Part shown: in pieces, positions 46,264 through 55,263 of the stretch | Layout of the letters: every line of letters begins with the position of its first letter | How positions within the stretch are numbered: position 1 is the stretch's first letter | Assembly (NCBI GenBank): GCA_003214815.1 | Contig: QCLE01000012.1 | Location: 1 to 58,688 of the forward strand | Reading direction: 5' to 3' | DNA: 58,688 nt | DNA from: Prochlorococcus sp. AG-412-J13 | Lineage (GTDB): Bacteria > Cyanobacteriota > Cyanobacteriia > PCC-6307 > Cyanobiaceae | Translations under genes and position numbers: made by a program | The notes under the pieces: generated by a model | Seen by the model: only the letters and a program-made list of their open reading frames with translations | What the model was told of the DNA's origin: nothing | The model's database searches: none

Positions 46264-46821
46264 ATGGAACAATCCATTATCGAAAAAACAGCTCATACTA
46301 TCAAGGGCAGAAGCATATTTTTAATAGGAATGATGGGTTCTGGTAAGTCAAAAACTGGTTTGAAGCTGGCTGAATTATTGAAGTATAAATATATTGATTT
46401 AGATTCATTAATAGAGAAGTTGGCAAAAAAATCTATAAATCAAATTTTTAATGATGAAGGAGAAGATAATTTCCGTGAGTTAGAAGCAAATTGCCTCAAA
46501 GAAACTATCAAAATTCCTTCATTAGTAATCTCAACTGGAGGAGGAATCGTTACTAAATCGGAAAACTGGGGAATCTTAAGACAGGGAATAATTGCTTGGA
46601 TAGATGTTGACAAAGATATAGCAATTGAAAGATTGAAAAATGAACTTGAAAAAAGGCCACTACTTCAAGGAACGAATCTAAATGATTTATATATGAGCAT
46701 TTTTCAATCTAGAGAAAGTTTGTATTCTCAAGCAGATTTAAGAATTCAGGTAAAAAGCGAAAATATTGAAGAAGTTGCTGTGAAAATAATTAATGCAATT
46801 CATAAAGAAATAATTAGTTAA
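46264..46821 (+). CDS. aroK: Shikimate kinase
   Basis: Phosphorylates shikimate in the aromatic amino acid pathway. P-loop GMMGSGKS (22-29), D47 in YIDLDS, the FRELEANCLK segment with R67 for shikimate binding and the STGGGIV loop near 89-95 are present, followed by RPLLQG. The 185-residue length is normal. Its stop codon overlaps the end of the CRR7-like gene by 4 bases. Confidence 0.96.
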   Translation: MEQSIIEKTAHTIKGRSIFLIGMMGSGKSKTGLKLAELLKYKYIDLDSLIEKLAKKSINQIFNDEGEDNFRELEANCLKETIKIPSLVISTGGGIVTKSENWGILRQGIIAWIDVDKDIAIERLKNELEKRPLLQGTNLNDLYMSIFQSRESLYSQADLRIQVKSENIEEVAVKIINAIHKEIIS

Positions 46822-47075
46822 TCTGGATCAATTCTTACTGCAAACCATTTGATAACGTATCCTAATTTTATTTCTAATTCATAAGTGCTTTCCAATAATT
46901 CTTCAAAAAATTCCTGATCAGGATCTTCTATATTTTGATATATTGTTTGTGTTTCTGTCTTACTAAGCCAATTCTTCAACCATAAAATTGCTTCTTGCTT
47001 TGATACAATTTTTTCTTTTGAATCTGGCTCTAATAATACATAATGATCTGATGCTCTTATTAGTGGATTTGACAT
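46818..47075 (-). CDS. CRR7-like NDH-1 assembly factor
   Basis: 85 residues. The N-terminal DHYVLLEPDSKEK and the C-terminal YELEIKLGYVIKWFAVRIDP agree with the chlororespiratory reduction 7 family as I remember it; in plants CRR7 helps build subcomplex A of the NDH complex. The middle is helical. The start codon is one base from the divergent lumenal-protein start, so the two genes share a very small gap. Confidence 0.65.
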   Translation of the reverse strand: MSNPLIRASDHYVLLEPDSKEKIVSKQEAILWLKNWLSKTETQTIYQNIEDPDQEFFEELLESTYELEIKLGYVIKWFAVRIDPD

Positions 47076-47076
47076 A

Positions 47077-47784
47077 ATGAAAATTCTTCTTGGATTAATT
47101 CTTTGCTTGATTTTTCAAGGAATTTTTTTAGACAGTTCTTTCGCTCATTTAGATTCTAACGTACGAGAGTTTTTGGAAAATCGTGTAAATCAATGGCCAG
47201 AATTATATTTGCCAAATTTTAAATTATCTGATAAATCTAAAGATTTAATTTACCCTAAATGGTTCGAAGGTAATTGGCTTGTTACTTCTCAAGATATAAT
47301 TAATGATTCAGAAGAGCCAGTTATTTATAAAGTAAATTTCTTTAAGAATGATTCAGATTTAATTGTTGGTAATCGTTCAAAAAATTCTGAATCTATTGGA
47401 AACGCAATATTTGGTGACACCTTAATCAAGGTTGTTAATGATCCTCAATCTATTAATAATCAAATTATTTATTTAAAAGATGATTTTTATATTGATTCAA
47501 GAATTACAGGTAGAAGTCAGATCCAAGATGATGATATTTTTTTCGCAGATGAGCTAGTTATACAAACAGCGCATAAGCCAGGTGCTTCAAGGATTAATCA
47601 GGTAGAGACTATTAGTAAATTTCAAAAATGTTCCGAAGAAATATTGGAAGTTAATAATTCAATCAAACCATCAATTTGTGGAGTGCAATATGTTGCTTCT
47701 TATGGTTCAAAAGTTGGTGATACCTCTGTTCATGCTATAAAAACAAATAAATATAAATTGACCTTTAAATTTATTGAGAGTTAG
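47077..47784 (+). CDS. Secreted or lumenal protein, DUF6816-like
   Basis: 235 residues with a clear signal peptide (about 1-23, ending SSFAH). The mature part begins near VREFLENRVNQWPELYLPNF and contains DLIYPKWFEGNWLVTSQDI, a pattern I recall from the DUF6816 family of cyanobacteria and plastids. Beta-rich beyond that. Likely in the thylakoid lumen or periplasm; function unknown. Convergent with the GST gene, with 14 bases of overlap. Confidence 0.65.
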   Translation: MKILLGLILCLIFQGIFLDSSFAHLDSNVREFLENRVNQWPELYLPNFKLSDKSKDLIYPKWFEGNWLVTSQDIINDSEEPVIYKVNFFKNDSDLIVGNRSKNSESIGNAIFGDTLIKVVNDPQSINNQIIYLKDDFYIDSRITGRSQIQDDDIFFADELVIQTAHKPGASRINQVETISKFQKCSEEILEVNNSIKPSICGVQYVASYGSKVGDTSVHAIKTNKYKLTFKFIES

Positions 47785-48496
47785 CACTAAAAAGATATTC
47801 TTCTAAGTTGTTCCTCCACATGAAAAGATTTTCTAAATAAGGGTTATTTATGTATTCTTGACTTCCCTCTCCTGAAAGAATTGGTCCTGCAGACTTTGGA
47901 AATTTAAGAAGGGATAATTGAGCAGCAATAGAAATATCTGCAATTGATAAACTGTCTCCAACTAAATATTTTTTGTTGATCAATGATTTTGACAAAGCTT
48001 CCAGTAATTTTTGAAGTTCTAAATTATCTTTAGAAGACAAAATTACATTAGAAATTTTAGTAAGATTTTCAAAAGGTAATTTATCAACAATACTTTTAAC
48101 TGAAGAAGGTATTTCATCTGGAAGAAGAGCAGTTCTTAGCTGTGGATTTTTTATTGCAGATTTTATTAAAGCTTTTCTACAAGTTTTAGCCATTGTAGTA
48201 TCTGCCCAGTCTTCAATTAGTTTGCATTGTGCAAATAATATTGGGTCCTCAGGAAAGAGTGGATTGCTATCATTTTTTTTATCTATATATTCGCAAATAG
48301 TTGAAGAGTCATTAATAATTTGATCATTACTATCAACTATTACGGGGACCTGTTTTTGACCTGATAATTTGAAGATTTCAAATTGACCTATTCCAGGTGT
48401 TACTTCTTCAACTCGATATTGCAGTTTTTTTGCATGAAGAGCCATTCTTGTTTTTAAACAAAAAGCACTATGCCTAAATTGATATAATGTAATCAT
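47771..48496 (-). CDS. Glutathione S-transferase family protein
   Basis: 241 residues with an N-terminal thioredoxin-like GST domain (LYQFRHSAFCLKTRMALHAKK, then QVPVIVDS and the SSTICEYID glutathione-binding segment) and an all-helical C-terminal domain with YLVGDSLSIADISIAAQL. Substrate unknown; a detoxification or stress role is the usual reading. The start is ATG 48496. Confidence 0.88.
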   Translation of the reverse strand: MITLYQFRHSAFCLKTRMALHAKKLQYRVEEVTPGIGQFEIFKLSGQKQVPVIVDSNDQIINDSSTICEYIDKKNDSNPLFPEDPILFAQCKLIEDWADTTMAKTCRKALIKSAIKNPQLRTALLPDEIPSSVKSIVDKLPFENLTKISNVILSSKDNLELQKLLEALSKSLINKKYLVGDSLSIADISIAAQLSLLKFPKSAGPILSGEGSQEYINNPYLENLFMWRNNLEEYLFSANSQ

Positions 48497-48541
48497 GCTG
48501 TTTAATGTTTTTTAAAACTTAGCTAAAAAAGTAATCTATTT

Positions 48542-48760
48542 GTGGTGAAAATGGGCGAATTTTTCTCTAATGTTGCAAGATATCCCAAGTATTTAATATC
48601 AATTATTGTTGGGGGACTTGTTGCACTGCTCGAACCTCTATTCAAAAATAGATCAAATCCACTCACAATAGTAGGTTTAATATCTTCTGTTGTAAGTGCT
48701 TTGATAACAGTTTATTTTGTCTTGCATGCGATGACAAATCCACTAAATTTACAATCATAA
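48542..48760 (+). CDS. DUF751 family membrane protein
   Basis: About 72 residues with two hydrophobic helices joined by a basic loop: ARYPKYLISIIVGGLVALL, FKNRSNPL, then IVGLISSVVSALITVYFVLHAM. This is the DUF751 (Ycf33-like) pattern of cyanobacteria. Three starts are possible: GTG 48542, GTG 48545 or ATG 48551. The stop overlaps the rbfA start by one base. Confidence 0.75.
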   Translation: MVKMGEFFSNVARYPKYLISIIVGGLVALLEPLFKNRSNPLTIVGLISSVVSALITVYFVLHAMTNPLNLQS

Positions 48761-49152
48761 TGCCAAATAATTACCGCCTTTCAAAAGTTTCTTCGCTTTT
48801 GAAGAAAGAAATAACCCTTATTTTGCAAAATGATTTGGAAAATGATCTTGTCAAAGATCATTTCGTAAATATTTCTAAGATTGATTTATCAGGTGATTTA
48901 CAACATTGTAAGATTTATATAACTTCAACTGCTAAAGAGACAGTAAGGAAAGAGATTGTGGCAAATTTGAATACTGCTAAGAGTTCCATAAGGCATAATT
49001 TAGGAAAAAGAATAGAGATGAGAAGAGTTCCAGAGATAATTTTTAAAGACGATATTGTTCTTGATAAAGGATTATCAGTTTTGAAACTGCTTGATGAATT
49101 AAAAAATAAAAATCAAGACAAGCATAATGAGGATAACGATGCCGATAGTTGA
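48760..49152 (+). CDS. rbfA: Ribosome-binding factor A
   Basis: A KH-type protein that helps mature the 30S subunit and the 16S rRNA 5-prime end. MPNNYRLSKVSSLLKKEITL, HCKIYITSTA and the C-terminal RRVPEIIFKDDIVLDKGL match RbfA. 130 residues. Its stop overlaps the hemD start region. Confidence 0.94.
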   Translation: MPNNYRLSKVSSLLKKEITLILQNDLENDLVKDHFVNISKIDLSGDLQHCKIYITSTAKETVRKEIVANLNTAKSSIRHNLGKRIEMRRVPEIIFKDDIVLDKGLSVLKLLDELKNKNQDKHNEDNDADS

Positions 49153-49936
49153 TCTACCTCTTGATCAAAGAAATATTATTATCACTCGATCAAAAGAGGG
49201 GATCTTGGATATAAAAAAGATATTTACAAGCAAGGGCGCTAATATATATGATTTACCTGCAATAAGTATTGGTGATCCTGATAATTTACAACCACTTGAC
49301 GAAGCATTAAATCAAATTAATGCTTTTCATTGGATGATTTTTTCTAGTAGTAATGGGATCAAATTTGTTGACAAAAGACTTAGATATTTTCATAGTTCAA
49401 TAAAAGAGTGCTCTAAACAAACCAAAATCGCTGTAGTCGGAGAAAAAACTGCAAAAACTCTTGATGATTTTGGGATTAAGGCTGATTTCATACCTCCAGA
49501 ATTTGTTGCCGAAAGTTTAATTGATAATTTCCCAGTATCTGGTTATGGACTGCGCATCTTCGTACCAAGAGTCCAAACAGGTGGTAGGGATCTAATTGCA
49601 GATGAATTTAGAAAGGCTGGGTCGCGCGTATTTGAAGTTGCTGCATATGAAACTAGATGTCCTAATTCAATACCAGAAGAAACAATTGAAGTTATTTCTA
49701 ATCGAAAAGTCGATGCAATTATTTTCTCAAGCGGCAAAACAGTATCAAATTCAGCTTTTTTACTAGAAAAATCTCTTGGCAAAGAATGGTTAAAATATTT
49801 TGATCAAATTAAGTTGTTAACTATTGGACCTCAGACAACAAAAATATGTAACAAGATTTTTGGAAGAGTTGATAGACAGGCACAAAAATATACTTTTGAA
49901 GCATTACTAGATATAGCAATTAATATTTTTAGTTAG
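49139..49936 (+). CDS. hemD: Uroporphyrinogen-III synthase
   Basis: Closes and inverts the last pyrrole ring of hydroxymethylbilane, feeding heme and chlorophyll synthesis. 265 residues. Bilobed pattern with NIIITRSKEG near the start, WMIFSSSNGIKFVDKRL near 62-78, VAVVGEKTAKTL near 95-105 and AIIFSSGKTVSNS near 193-205. I prefer ATG 49139 because AGGA lies six bases before it; ATG 49127 is the alternative. Confidence 0.9.
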   Translation: MPIVDLPLDQRNIIITRSKEGILDIKKIFTSKGANIYDLPAISIGDPDNLQPLDEALNQINAFHWMIFSSSNGIKFVDKRLRYFHSSIKECSKQTKIAVVGEKTAKTLDDFGIKADFIPPEFVAESLIDNFPVSGYGLRIFVPRVQTGGRDLIADEFRKAGSRVFEVAAYETRCPNSIPEETIEVISNRKVDAIIFSSGKTVSNSAFLLEKSLGKEWLKYFDQIKLLTIGPQTTKICNKIFGRVDRQAQKYTFEALLDIAINIFS

Positions 49937-50399
49937 AAAAATCTTTTGTATAGTTCTTTTCAACTAAAGCTTTGAACCTATCAATATTAGCCTGTAATTC
50001 GTTTGTAACCATTTTGCCTAAAATATTTTCTTCCATGAATCGAGCAATCATTTTAGGTAGCTCATACGTTATGGCTAAATTTACCGTTGTGATTTCATCA
50101 CTTTTACTTTCGAAAACTACCGATCCCTCAGTTGGTAAACCTCCTATTGATTTCCATTTAAGTTTGCTTTTATCGACCCTTTCTGTAATTTGAGCTTTCC
50201 ATTTAAACCTAAAGCCATTTGCAGCCAAAGTCCATTCTGTTAAATCTGGTAACGTATTAGTTTCTTCATCAACTGTTTTTACAGATTCGATCCAGCTCAT
50301 CCAAAGTGACATGGAGTCTAAATCGCTCCATGTATTCCAAACATTTTCAAGAGGCGCATTAACAACTGTTATTACGTCATGTTTAAGCCAAGTACCCAT
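49929..50399 (-). CDS. SRPBCC-fold lipid/polyketide-binding-like protein
   Basis: 156 residues with the hallmark of the START/Bet v1 superfamily: VNAPLENVWNTWSDLDSMSL near 12-31, a long beta region and a C-terminal helix. The fold often binds hydrophobic ligands. Start ATG 50399 sits 3 bases after the zds stop codon on the same strand, so it is probably translated with zds; a link to carotenoids is only inferred from position. Confidence 0.85.
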   Translation of the reverse strand: MGTWLKHDVITVVNAPLENVWNTWSDLDSMSLWMSWIESVKTVDEETNTLPDLTEWTLAANGFRFKWKAQITERVDKSKLKWKSIGGLPTEGSVVFESKSDEITTVNLAITYELPKMIARFMEENILGKMVTNELQANIDRFKALVEKNYTKDFSN

Positions 50400-50402
50400 C
50401 AA

Positions 50403-51857
50403 TTAACTTACTGCAAGATTTTTTGCCAATTCTGCTTTCTTTTCTAAAATTGCAGCAGCAGCTAAATGACCACTCATTGTAGCTCCTTCCATAGAATCTA
50501 TATAATCTTGTTTTGTGTAACTACCAGCCATGAAGAAATTAGATATAGAAGTTTTTTGATTGGGTCTGAAAGGTTCCATTCCGGGAGATTCTCTATATAG
50601 TGATTGTGGAATTTGTACTACGTTACTCCAAAGCAATTTAAGGTTTGCTGAAGATGGGAAAAGACGTCGCACTTCTTTATCTATTTCTTTTGTAATTCTT
50701 TCTGTAGATCTTCCCATCCATCGATCACCGGGAGTTAAAACACATTGGAGGAGTGATCCCATATCTTTTTTTCTGTAATCTGCTGGACTTGCTAGTGCTA
50801 AATCAGCAAAACAACTGAAAGAAGCATCAGCAGAATATAGAAGATTATCTAGACCAGTTGGTGCGTTTCCAGTATTATCTTTTTGTAATTCGGTAACCCA
50901 ACCGTCGTATCTTAATTGGATTGTGGCAACAGCAACTGCTCTAAGTTTTTTTATACCTTCAAATTCTTTAAATTTATACCATTCATTTGGAATTAATTTT
51001 TTTATTCCAGGAACATCACAGGCAGCTAGAAATTTATCTGCAAATACTGCCTTAATTCCTTCAGGAGAAGATATTTTTAACTGATTAACTGAATAAGAGG
51101 AAGATTTTTTTTCATAAAGAATTTCTTCTACCTTATGGTTAAGATGGATTTTTGCCCCTTTATTTGTAATGTATTCGACAATAGGTTGAGTTAACCATTT
51201 ATGAGGAGAGCCTTTTAAAAGATTGAGTTTTGAAGCTTCTGTTTTTGAAGCAAACATCATGAAGATAGTCAGCATACATCTTGCTGAAATATCTTTGCAA
51301 TTAATAAAACCCAAAGCATATGCTATGGGATCCCACATCCTTTCTAAACTTTTTTCACTTCCACCATGGTTTAAAAACCATTCTTTAAAACTAATCCTAT
51401 CTAAATCTCTAATTATTTTCATTGCTCCTTCATAGTCTATCAATCCTCTAACTATTGGGCTTGTCCCTAAAGCTAAGGCATTTCTGAACTTATCTACCCA
51501 AGTAAGTTGTTTTGTGGTAAAAAACGCTTTTAGTCCATTAAATGGAGCACCTAAGGGGAATCTAAAATCTAAAGATTTTAACTTCCCACCATGATTGATG
51601 AATAGATGAGTATGGTCTTTCGGGAGTAAATTATCTAAAGCTCCCACTTTTTTCATTAATTTAAATAGATTTGCATAATTATAAAAAAATACATGTAAAC
51701 CCATTTCTATGTGGTTGCCATCTTTATCTTCCCAACTTCCTACTTTACCTCCCCAAAAAGATCTGCTCTCGTAAATTTCTACCTCGTGACCTTCATCAAC
51801 TAAATTGACAGCTGCTGTCAGACCAGCTAATCCAGAACCAACTATTGCAATTTTCAC
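50403..51857 (-). CDS. zds: Zeta-carotene desaturase
   Basis: Introduces double bonds into zeta-carotene on the way to lycopene, using [24 protein letters not shown] (about 7-27) is the FAD loop; [12 protein letters not shown] and the C-terminal [41 protein letters not shown], seen in pieces, are typical. The 484-residue length fits the plant-type CrtQ/ZDS, not the bacterial CrtI. GTG start at 51857. Confidence 0.95.
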   Translation of the reverse strand: MKIAIVGSGLAGLTAAVNLVDEGHEVEIYESRSFWGGKVGSWEDKDGNHIEMGLHVFFYNYANLFKLMKKVGALDNLLPKDHTHLFINHGGKLKSLDFRFPLGAPFNGLKAFFTTKQLTWVDKFRNALALGTSPIVRGLIDYEGAMKIIRDLDRISFKEWFLNHGGSEKSLERMWDPIAYALGFINCKDISARCMLTIFMMFASKTEASKLNLLKGSPHKWLTQPIVEYITNKGAKIHLNHKVEEILYEKKSSSYSVNQLKISSPEGIKAVFADKFLAACDVPGIKKLIPNEWYKFKEFEGIKKLRAVAVATIQLRYDGWVTELQKDNTGNAPTGLDNLLYSADASFSCFADLALASPADYRKKDMGSLLQCVLTPGDRWMGRSTERITKEIDKEVRRLFPSSANLKLLWSNVVQIPQSLYRESPGMEPFRPNQKTSISNFFMAGSYTKQDYIDSMEGATMSGHLAAAAILEKKAELAKNLAVS

Positions 51858-51912
51858 TTTTTCTTAAAATTATAACAAATCAAGCTTGGATATTGTTTGT
51901 TCTATGCATCCT

Positions 51913-51937
51913 ATCAATTAAGTTTTTATATTATAAA
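51913..51937 (+). promoter_or_regulatory. Promoter-like element shared with ndhO
   Basis: ATCAATTAAGTTTTT (51913-51927) followed by TATTAT (51929-51934). The same 15 bases, at the same distance from a TATAAT, occur at 55213-55237 upstream of ndhO. The likely start of transcription lies near 51941, 16 bases before the chosen start codon. This supports the ATG at 51957 for the next gene. Confidence 0.45.
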
Positions 51938-51956
51938 TAGTTGGAAATCTTTGTTT

Positions 51957-52349
51957 ATGGAAAATGTAGAAGTTAAACAGGAAATTAAGAATTCTGATGA
52001 TGGCAAAGGAATTTTAATTACGAATGATGCTATAGAGCAAATTTCAAATTTATTAAAAGGTCAAAGTGATAAAAAAGCACTGAGGGTTGGAGTAAGATCA
52101 GGTGGTTGTAGTGGGATGAGTTATACGATGGACTTTATAGGAGGTAATGAAATAAATCCCGATGATAAAGTTTATGATTATTCATTAAAAGCTGATCAAA
52201 GCTTTCAGGTTGTTTGTGATCCTAAAAGTCTCATATATATATATGGTATGCAATTGGATTTTAGTAAGGAATTAATTGGAGGTGGCTTTAATTTTGTAAA
52301 CCCTAATGCTTCTCAAACTTGTGGATGTGGAAGTTCCTTTGCAGTTTAA
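51957..52349 (+). CDS. A-type iron-sulfur carrier protein (SufA/IscA family)
   Basis: 130 residues from ATG 51957; a longer reading from 51897 would start inside the promoter element. The three cluster cysteines are in SGGCSGMSY (near 56) and QTCGCGSSF (CGCG near the C-terminus). Carriers of this type pass Fe-S clusters from the SufBCD scaffold to target proteins. The gene is about 37 kb from sufBCDS, so it is controlled separately. Confidence 0.9.
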   Translation: MENVEVKQEIKNSDDGKGILITNDAIEQISNLLKGQSDKKALRVGVRSGGCSGMSYTMDFIGGNEINPDDKVYDYSLKADQSFQVVCDPKSLIYIYGMQLDFSKELIGGGFNFVNPNASQTCGCGSSFAV

Positions 52350-52355
52350 AAAATA

Positions 52356-52784
52356 ATGAATAACGAAATTAATCCTATTGAAGAGGATTTTAATGCAGCT
52401 CTTTCGAGATATAAAGCTGGGCAAGATTTAATTCCTATCGTTAAAGATTTTCAAAAAATTATACAGCAAATACCAAATCATTTTGCGGCATGGACTTGTC
52501 TATCATGGCTGCAATTACTTTTGAAAAATAATGCAGAAGCTTTGGCAGCTGCCAGACAAGCTGTTCGGTTAAATCAGCAAGATCCACAAGCAAGAATGAA
52601 TTTGTCTTTAGCTCTTTTGGCTACCAATAACAAAGGTGTTAGGGAAAATATTGAGTTAATAAAAAAAATGTCCATAATGATGCCAGATGTGAAAAATGAG
52701 TTGAAAGAATCTGTAGAAGATGGATTAAGTAGATATCCAGATTGGCCTGAGTTAACCAAAGTTAAAAAATGGTTGGCATTTTAA
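52356..52784 (+). CDS. TPR-like helical repeat protein
   Basis: 142 residues, all-helical, with at least two tetratricopeptide-like repeats: VKDFQKIIQQIPNHFAAWTC then KNNAEALAAARQAVRLNQQD and NLSLALLATNN. The last 40 residues form one more helical pair ending KKWLAF. It is 6 bases downstream of the A-type carrier and 1 base upstream of the LpxB-like gene, so these three probably form an operon. Role unknown; likely protein-protein contact. Confidence 0.75.
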   Translation: MNNEINPIEEDFNAALSRYKAGQDLIPIVKDFQKIIQQIPNHFAAWTCLSWLQLLLKNNAEALAAARQAVRLNQQDPQARMNLSLALLATNNKGVRENIELIKKMSIMMPDVKNELKESVEDGLSRYPDWPELTKVKKWLAF

Positions 52785-52785
52785 A

Positions 52786-53988
52786 TTGTCTAAAATTTTA
52801 ATATTAAGTAATGGGCATGGAGAAGATTTATCTGGGAGTTTAATTGCTAAGCAATTCATAAAAAGTGGTTATGTTGTTAATGCTTTGCCAATTGTTGGCA
52901 AAGGAAACCATTATGAAAAAGAAAAAATTAAGATTATTGGAAAAACTAAAGAATTTAGGACTGGAGGAATTGGCTATAATTCCTTTAAGGGAAGACTAAC
53001 TGAGATATTTGGAGGAGAAATATTTTATCTTCTAAAAAGATTATATTTAACTTATAAAATAAGAAAAAAATATGATTATTTTTTTGTAGTTGGAGATATT
53101 GTGCCAGTTTTTTTTGCATGGGTATGTAAGAAAGATTTTTTTACATATCTAGTTGCTTATTCCAGTCATTATGAAGGGAAGTTAGAATTACCTTGGCCTT
53201 CTAAATATTTCTTGCTTTCACAAAAGGCAAAAAAAATATATACAAGAGATTTTCTTACAGCTAATGATTTAACTTTGCAATTAAAAAAGAAAGTGTCTTT
53301 TTTAGGTAATCCATTTATGGATAAGTTTTTTTCTAGAAATCAAGAATTAAATAAATCTGAATTTAGTATTGCATTATTTCCAGGAAGTAGATTCCCCGAG
53401 ATCTTAGATAATTTTGTTTTGATTTTAGAGGTATTAGAGGCACTCTCAGATTCAAGATATTTTCAAAAAATTGAGTTTAATTGTGCAATAGTTAATGCTT
53501 TGTCTTCATCAAAAATAAAGGAGATATTTGATAAAAGGAAATGGTTATACCTAGAAAAAATAAAAGAGAAGTATCTCTTGAAATTTCAATATAAATCTTT
53601 AGAAGTAAATATATATTGGAATAATTTTGACAAAATATTATTGAAAAGTAGATGTTGTATTAGCATGGCAGGAACGGCAGCAGAGCAAGCGATTGGATTA
53701 GGAAAACCGGTTATTCAGATTGAAGGTCAAGGTCCACAATTTACAAAATCTTTTGCAGAAGCTCAAAGACGTTTGCTTGGAAAATATGTTTTTTGTGCCA
53801 GTAATTATAAAGATAAGAATGATCAAATTAATCAGACAATAAAATTGATCATAAAAGTAATATATCTAATACAGCTAAATAAGAAGTTTATGATCTCATG
53901 TAATGAAAATGCCAAAAAAAGACTTGGTGAAAACAAAGCTTGTCTTAAGATGGTTGATGATATAAATATTGTTATAAAAAATGAATAA
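52786..53988 (+). CDS. Lipid-A-disaccharide-synthase-related protein (TIGR03492-like)
   Basis: 400 residues. ILSNGHGEDLSGSLIAKQ near 6-23, the LFPGSRFPEILDNF segment near 198-211 and the C-terminal AGTAAEQAIGLGKPVIQIEG near 297-316 match the cyanobacterial LpxB-related family TIGR03492. The protein is a GT-B-type glycosyltransferase in outline; substrate unknown. TTG start one base after the TPR stop codon. It differs clearly from the LpxB-like gene at the left edge. Confidence 0.85.
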   Translation: MSKILILSNGHGEDLSGSLIAKQFIKSGYVVNALPIVGKGNHYEKEKIKIIGKTKEFRTGGIGYNSFKGRLTEIFGGEIFYLLKRLYLTYKIRKKYDYFFVVGDIVPVFFAWVCKKDFFTYLVAYSSHYEGKLELPWPSKYFLLSQKAKKIYTRDFLTANDLTLQLKKKVSFLGNPFMDKFFSRNQELNKSEFSIALFPGSRFPEILDNFVLILEVLEALSDSRYFQKIEFNCAIVNALSSSKIKEIFDKRKWLYLEKIKEKYLLKFQYKSLEVNIYWNNFDKILLKSRCCISMAGTAAEQAIGLGKPVIQIEGQGPQFTKSFAEAQRRLLGKYVFCASNYKDKNDQINQTIKLIIKVIYLIQLNKKFMISCNENAKKRLGENKACLKMVDDINIVIKNE

Positions 53989-54250
53989 GGAAAATAATCC
54001 AAATTACTTAAAACAAATAATCGATAATTTGTTATTGATAAACTTATTTACAGTAATTTTTTTTGCAATATTTTTCATTTTTGCAATAATCATGCAATTA
54101 AATGGGATATTTATTTTTATTAATTTTATTCAGATAGTATGGAATCCTCTTATAGTCCCATTAATAACAATTCTTATTCTTGGTGCTTTAATAAATGGTA
54201 TTAATTCTTGGTGGAGGCGTAAATTGCTTTCTCAAGAAGAGGATATTTAA
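53981..54250 (+). CDS. Small two-helix membrane protein, 89 residues
   Basis: Two hydrophobic segments (about 20-43 and 50-72) and a basic end with WWRRKLLSQEEDI. Start ATG 53981 overlaps the LpxB-like gene by 8 bases. Its last 50 bases overlap the convergent epimerase gene. The Trp-Arg-rich end suggests an inner-membrane anchor. No family recognised. Confidence 0.6.
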   Translation: MNKENNPNYLKQIIDNLLLINLFTVIFFAIFFIFAIIMQLNGIFIFINFIQIVWNPLIVPLITILILGALINGINSWWRRKLLSQEEDI

Positions 54251-55127
54251 AATTGTAATTTTTGAGTTTACTGCTTATTACTTTTTGTCCTTCTAATACA
54301 ACTTTTGCTCCATCTCCTAATAATATTTTTAAAACCGCGCCAGGTACTGGAAGTAAACTAGGTCTATTCAGACATTTGCCTAAAGTCTCGGAAAAGTCTC
54401 TCATTAAAATTGGATTTGGTGCAACAGCATTAAATACTCCTGAATACTTTTTATCAACTACTGCTTGAGTGATTAATGCACATAAATCACTTCTATGTAT
54501 CCAACTCATCCATTGCTTACCATCTCCAATTGGTCCACCTAATCCAACTTTAAATATAGGGAGCATTTTTCCTAATGCTCCTCCATCTGCCTCTAGAACA
54601 ATTCCAATTCTAAAAATAACTAACCTTGAGAAAAATGGTTTTTCAGCAGTGACTGCTTCCCATTTTTTGCAAAGATTAGCTAAAAAGTCTTTGCCTCCAA
54701 TGCTATTTTCAGTGAATTCACCAGACAAACTTGTACCGTAATAACCTATTGCTGATCCATTTATAATGACTTTTGGGTTGATTTTGAAATTTTTAAGGGT
54801 CTTCATCATAAATTTCGTAGTATTAATACGACTATTTTCAATCTCCTGTTTTTGTACAGAAGTCCATTTTTTTTCTGCTATGGGTTCTCCCATTAAGTTA
54901 ATAATTCCATCTGTCTCTTTTAAGATATTTAGAAGATTTTCGTTATTCCAGTTTTTTTCTTTTGATAAATCTGTTTGAAAAAATTTAAATTTATTGAAAT
55001 CTAAATCAAGCTTTAATTTACTTATGGGTTTTCTACTTATAATGTATATTTCGTGATTTTCATTGAGTAGTTTTGGTGCTAATTCTTTACCAATAAATCC
55101 AGTGCAGCCAAGTAGTAAAAGACGCAT
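54201..55127 (-). CDS. TIGR01777-family epimerase (SDR superfamily)
   Basis: 308 residues. LLLLGCTGFIGKELAPKLLNENHEI at the start (loop GCTGFIG 7-13), the GSAIGYYG motif (123-130) typical of YfcH-like proteins, then FRIGIVLEADGGALGKMLP and a C-terminal DUF1731-type end. Known members include the plant protein GC1/SulA in chloroplasts; the bacterial role is unsettled. The C-terminus overlaps the small membrane protein by 50 bases. Confidence 0.9.
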   Translation of the reverse strand: MRLLLLGCTGFIGKELAPKLLNENHEIYIISRKPISKLKLDLDFNKFKFFQTDLSKEKNWNNENLLNILKETDGIINLMGEPIAEKKWTSVQKQEIENSRINTTKFMMKTLKNFKINPKVIINGSAIGYYGTSLSGEFTENSIGGKDFLANLCKKWEAVTAEKPFFSRLVIFRIGIVLEADGGALGKMLPIFKVGLGGPIGDGKQWMSWIHRSDLCALITQAVVDKKYSGVFNAVAPNPILMRDFSETLGKCLNRPSLLPVPGAVLKILLGDGAKVVLEGQKVISSKLKNYNFKYPLLEKAIYASTKN

Positions 55128-55212
55128 ATTTTATAGATATTTATCACTTAAGCCTATTAAATTTTTTAGACGATTGTAATAATTATTCCGTTATCAATTT
55201 TTTTAAATATTT

Positions 55213-55237
55213 ATCAATTAAGTTTTTGTATAATAAA
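55213..55237 (+). promoter_or_regulatory. Promoter of ndhO, sharing an element with the Fe-S carrier promoter
   Basis: ATCAATTAAGTTTTT (55213-55227) followed by TATAAT (55229-55234). 25 of 28 bases match 51913-51940. The start of transcription would fall near 55241, leaving a leader of about 23 bases before ATG 55264. Confidence 0.5.
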
Positions 55238-55263
55238 TTTCAAATAACTTTGTTGAATTTATT

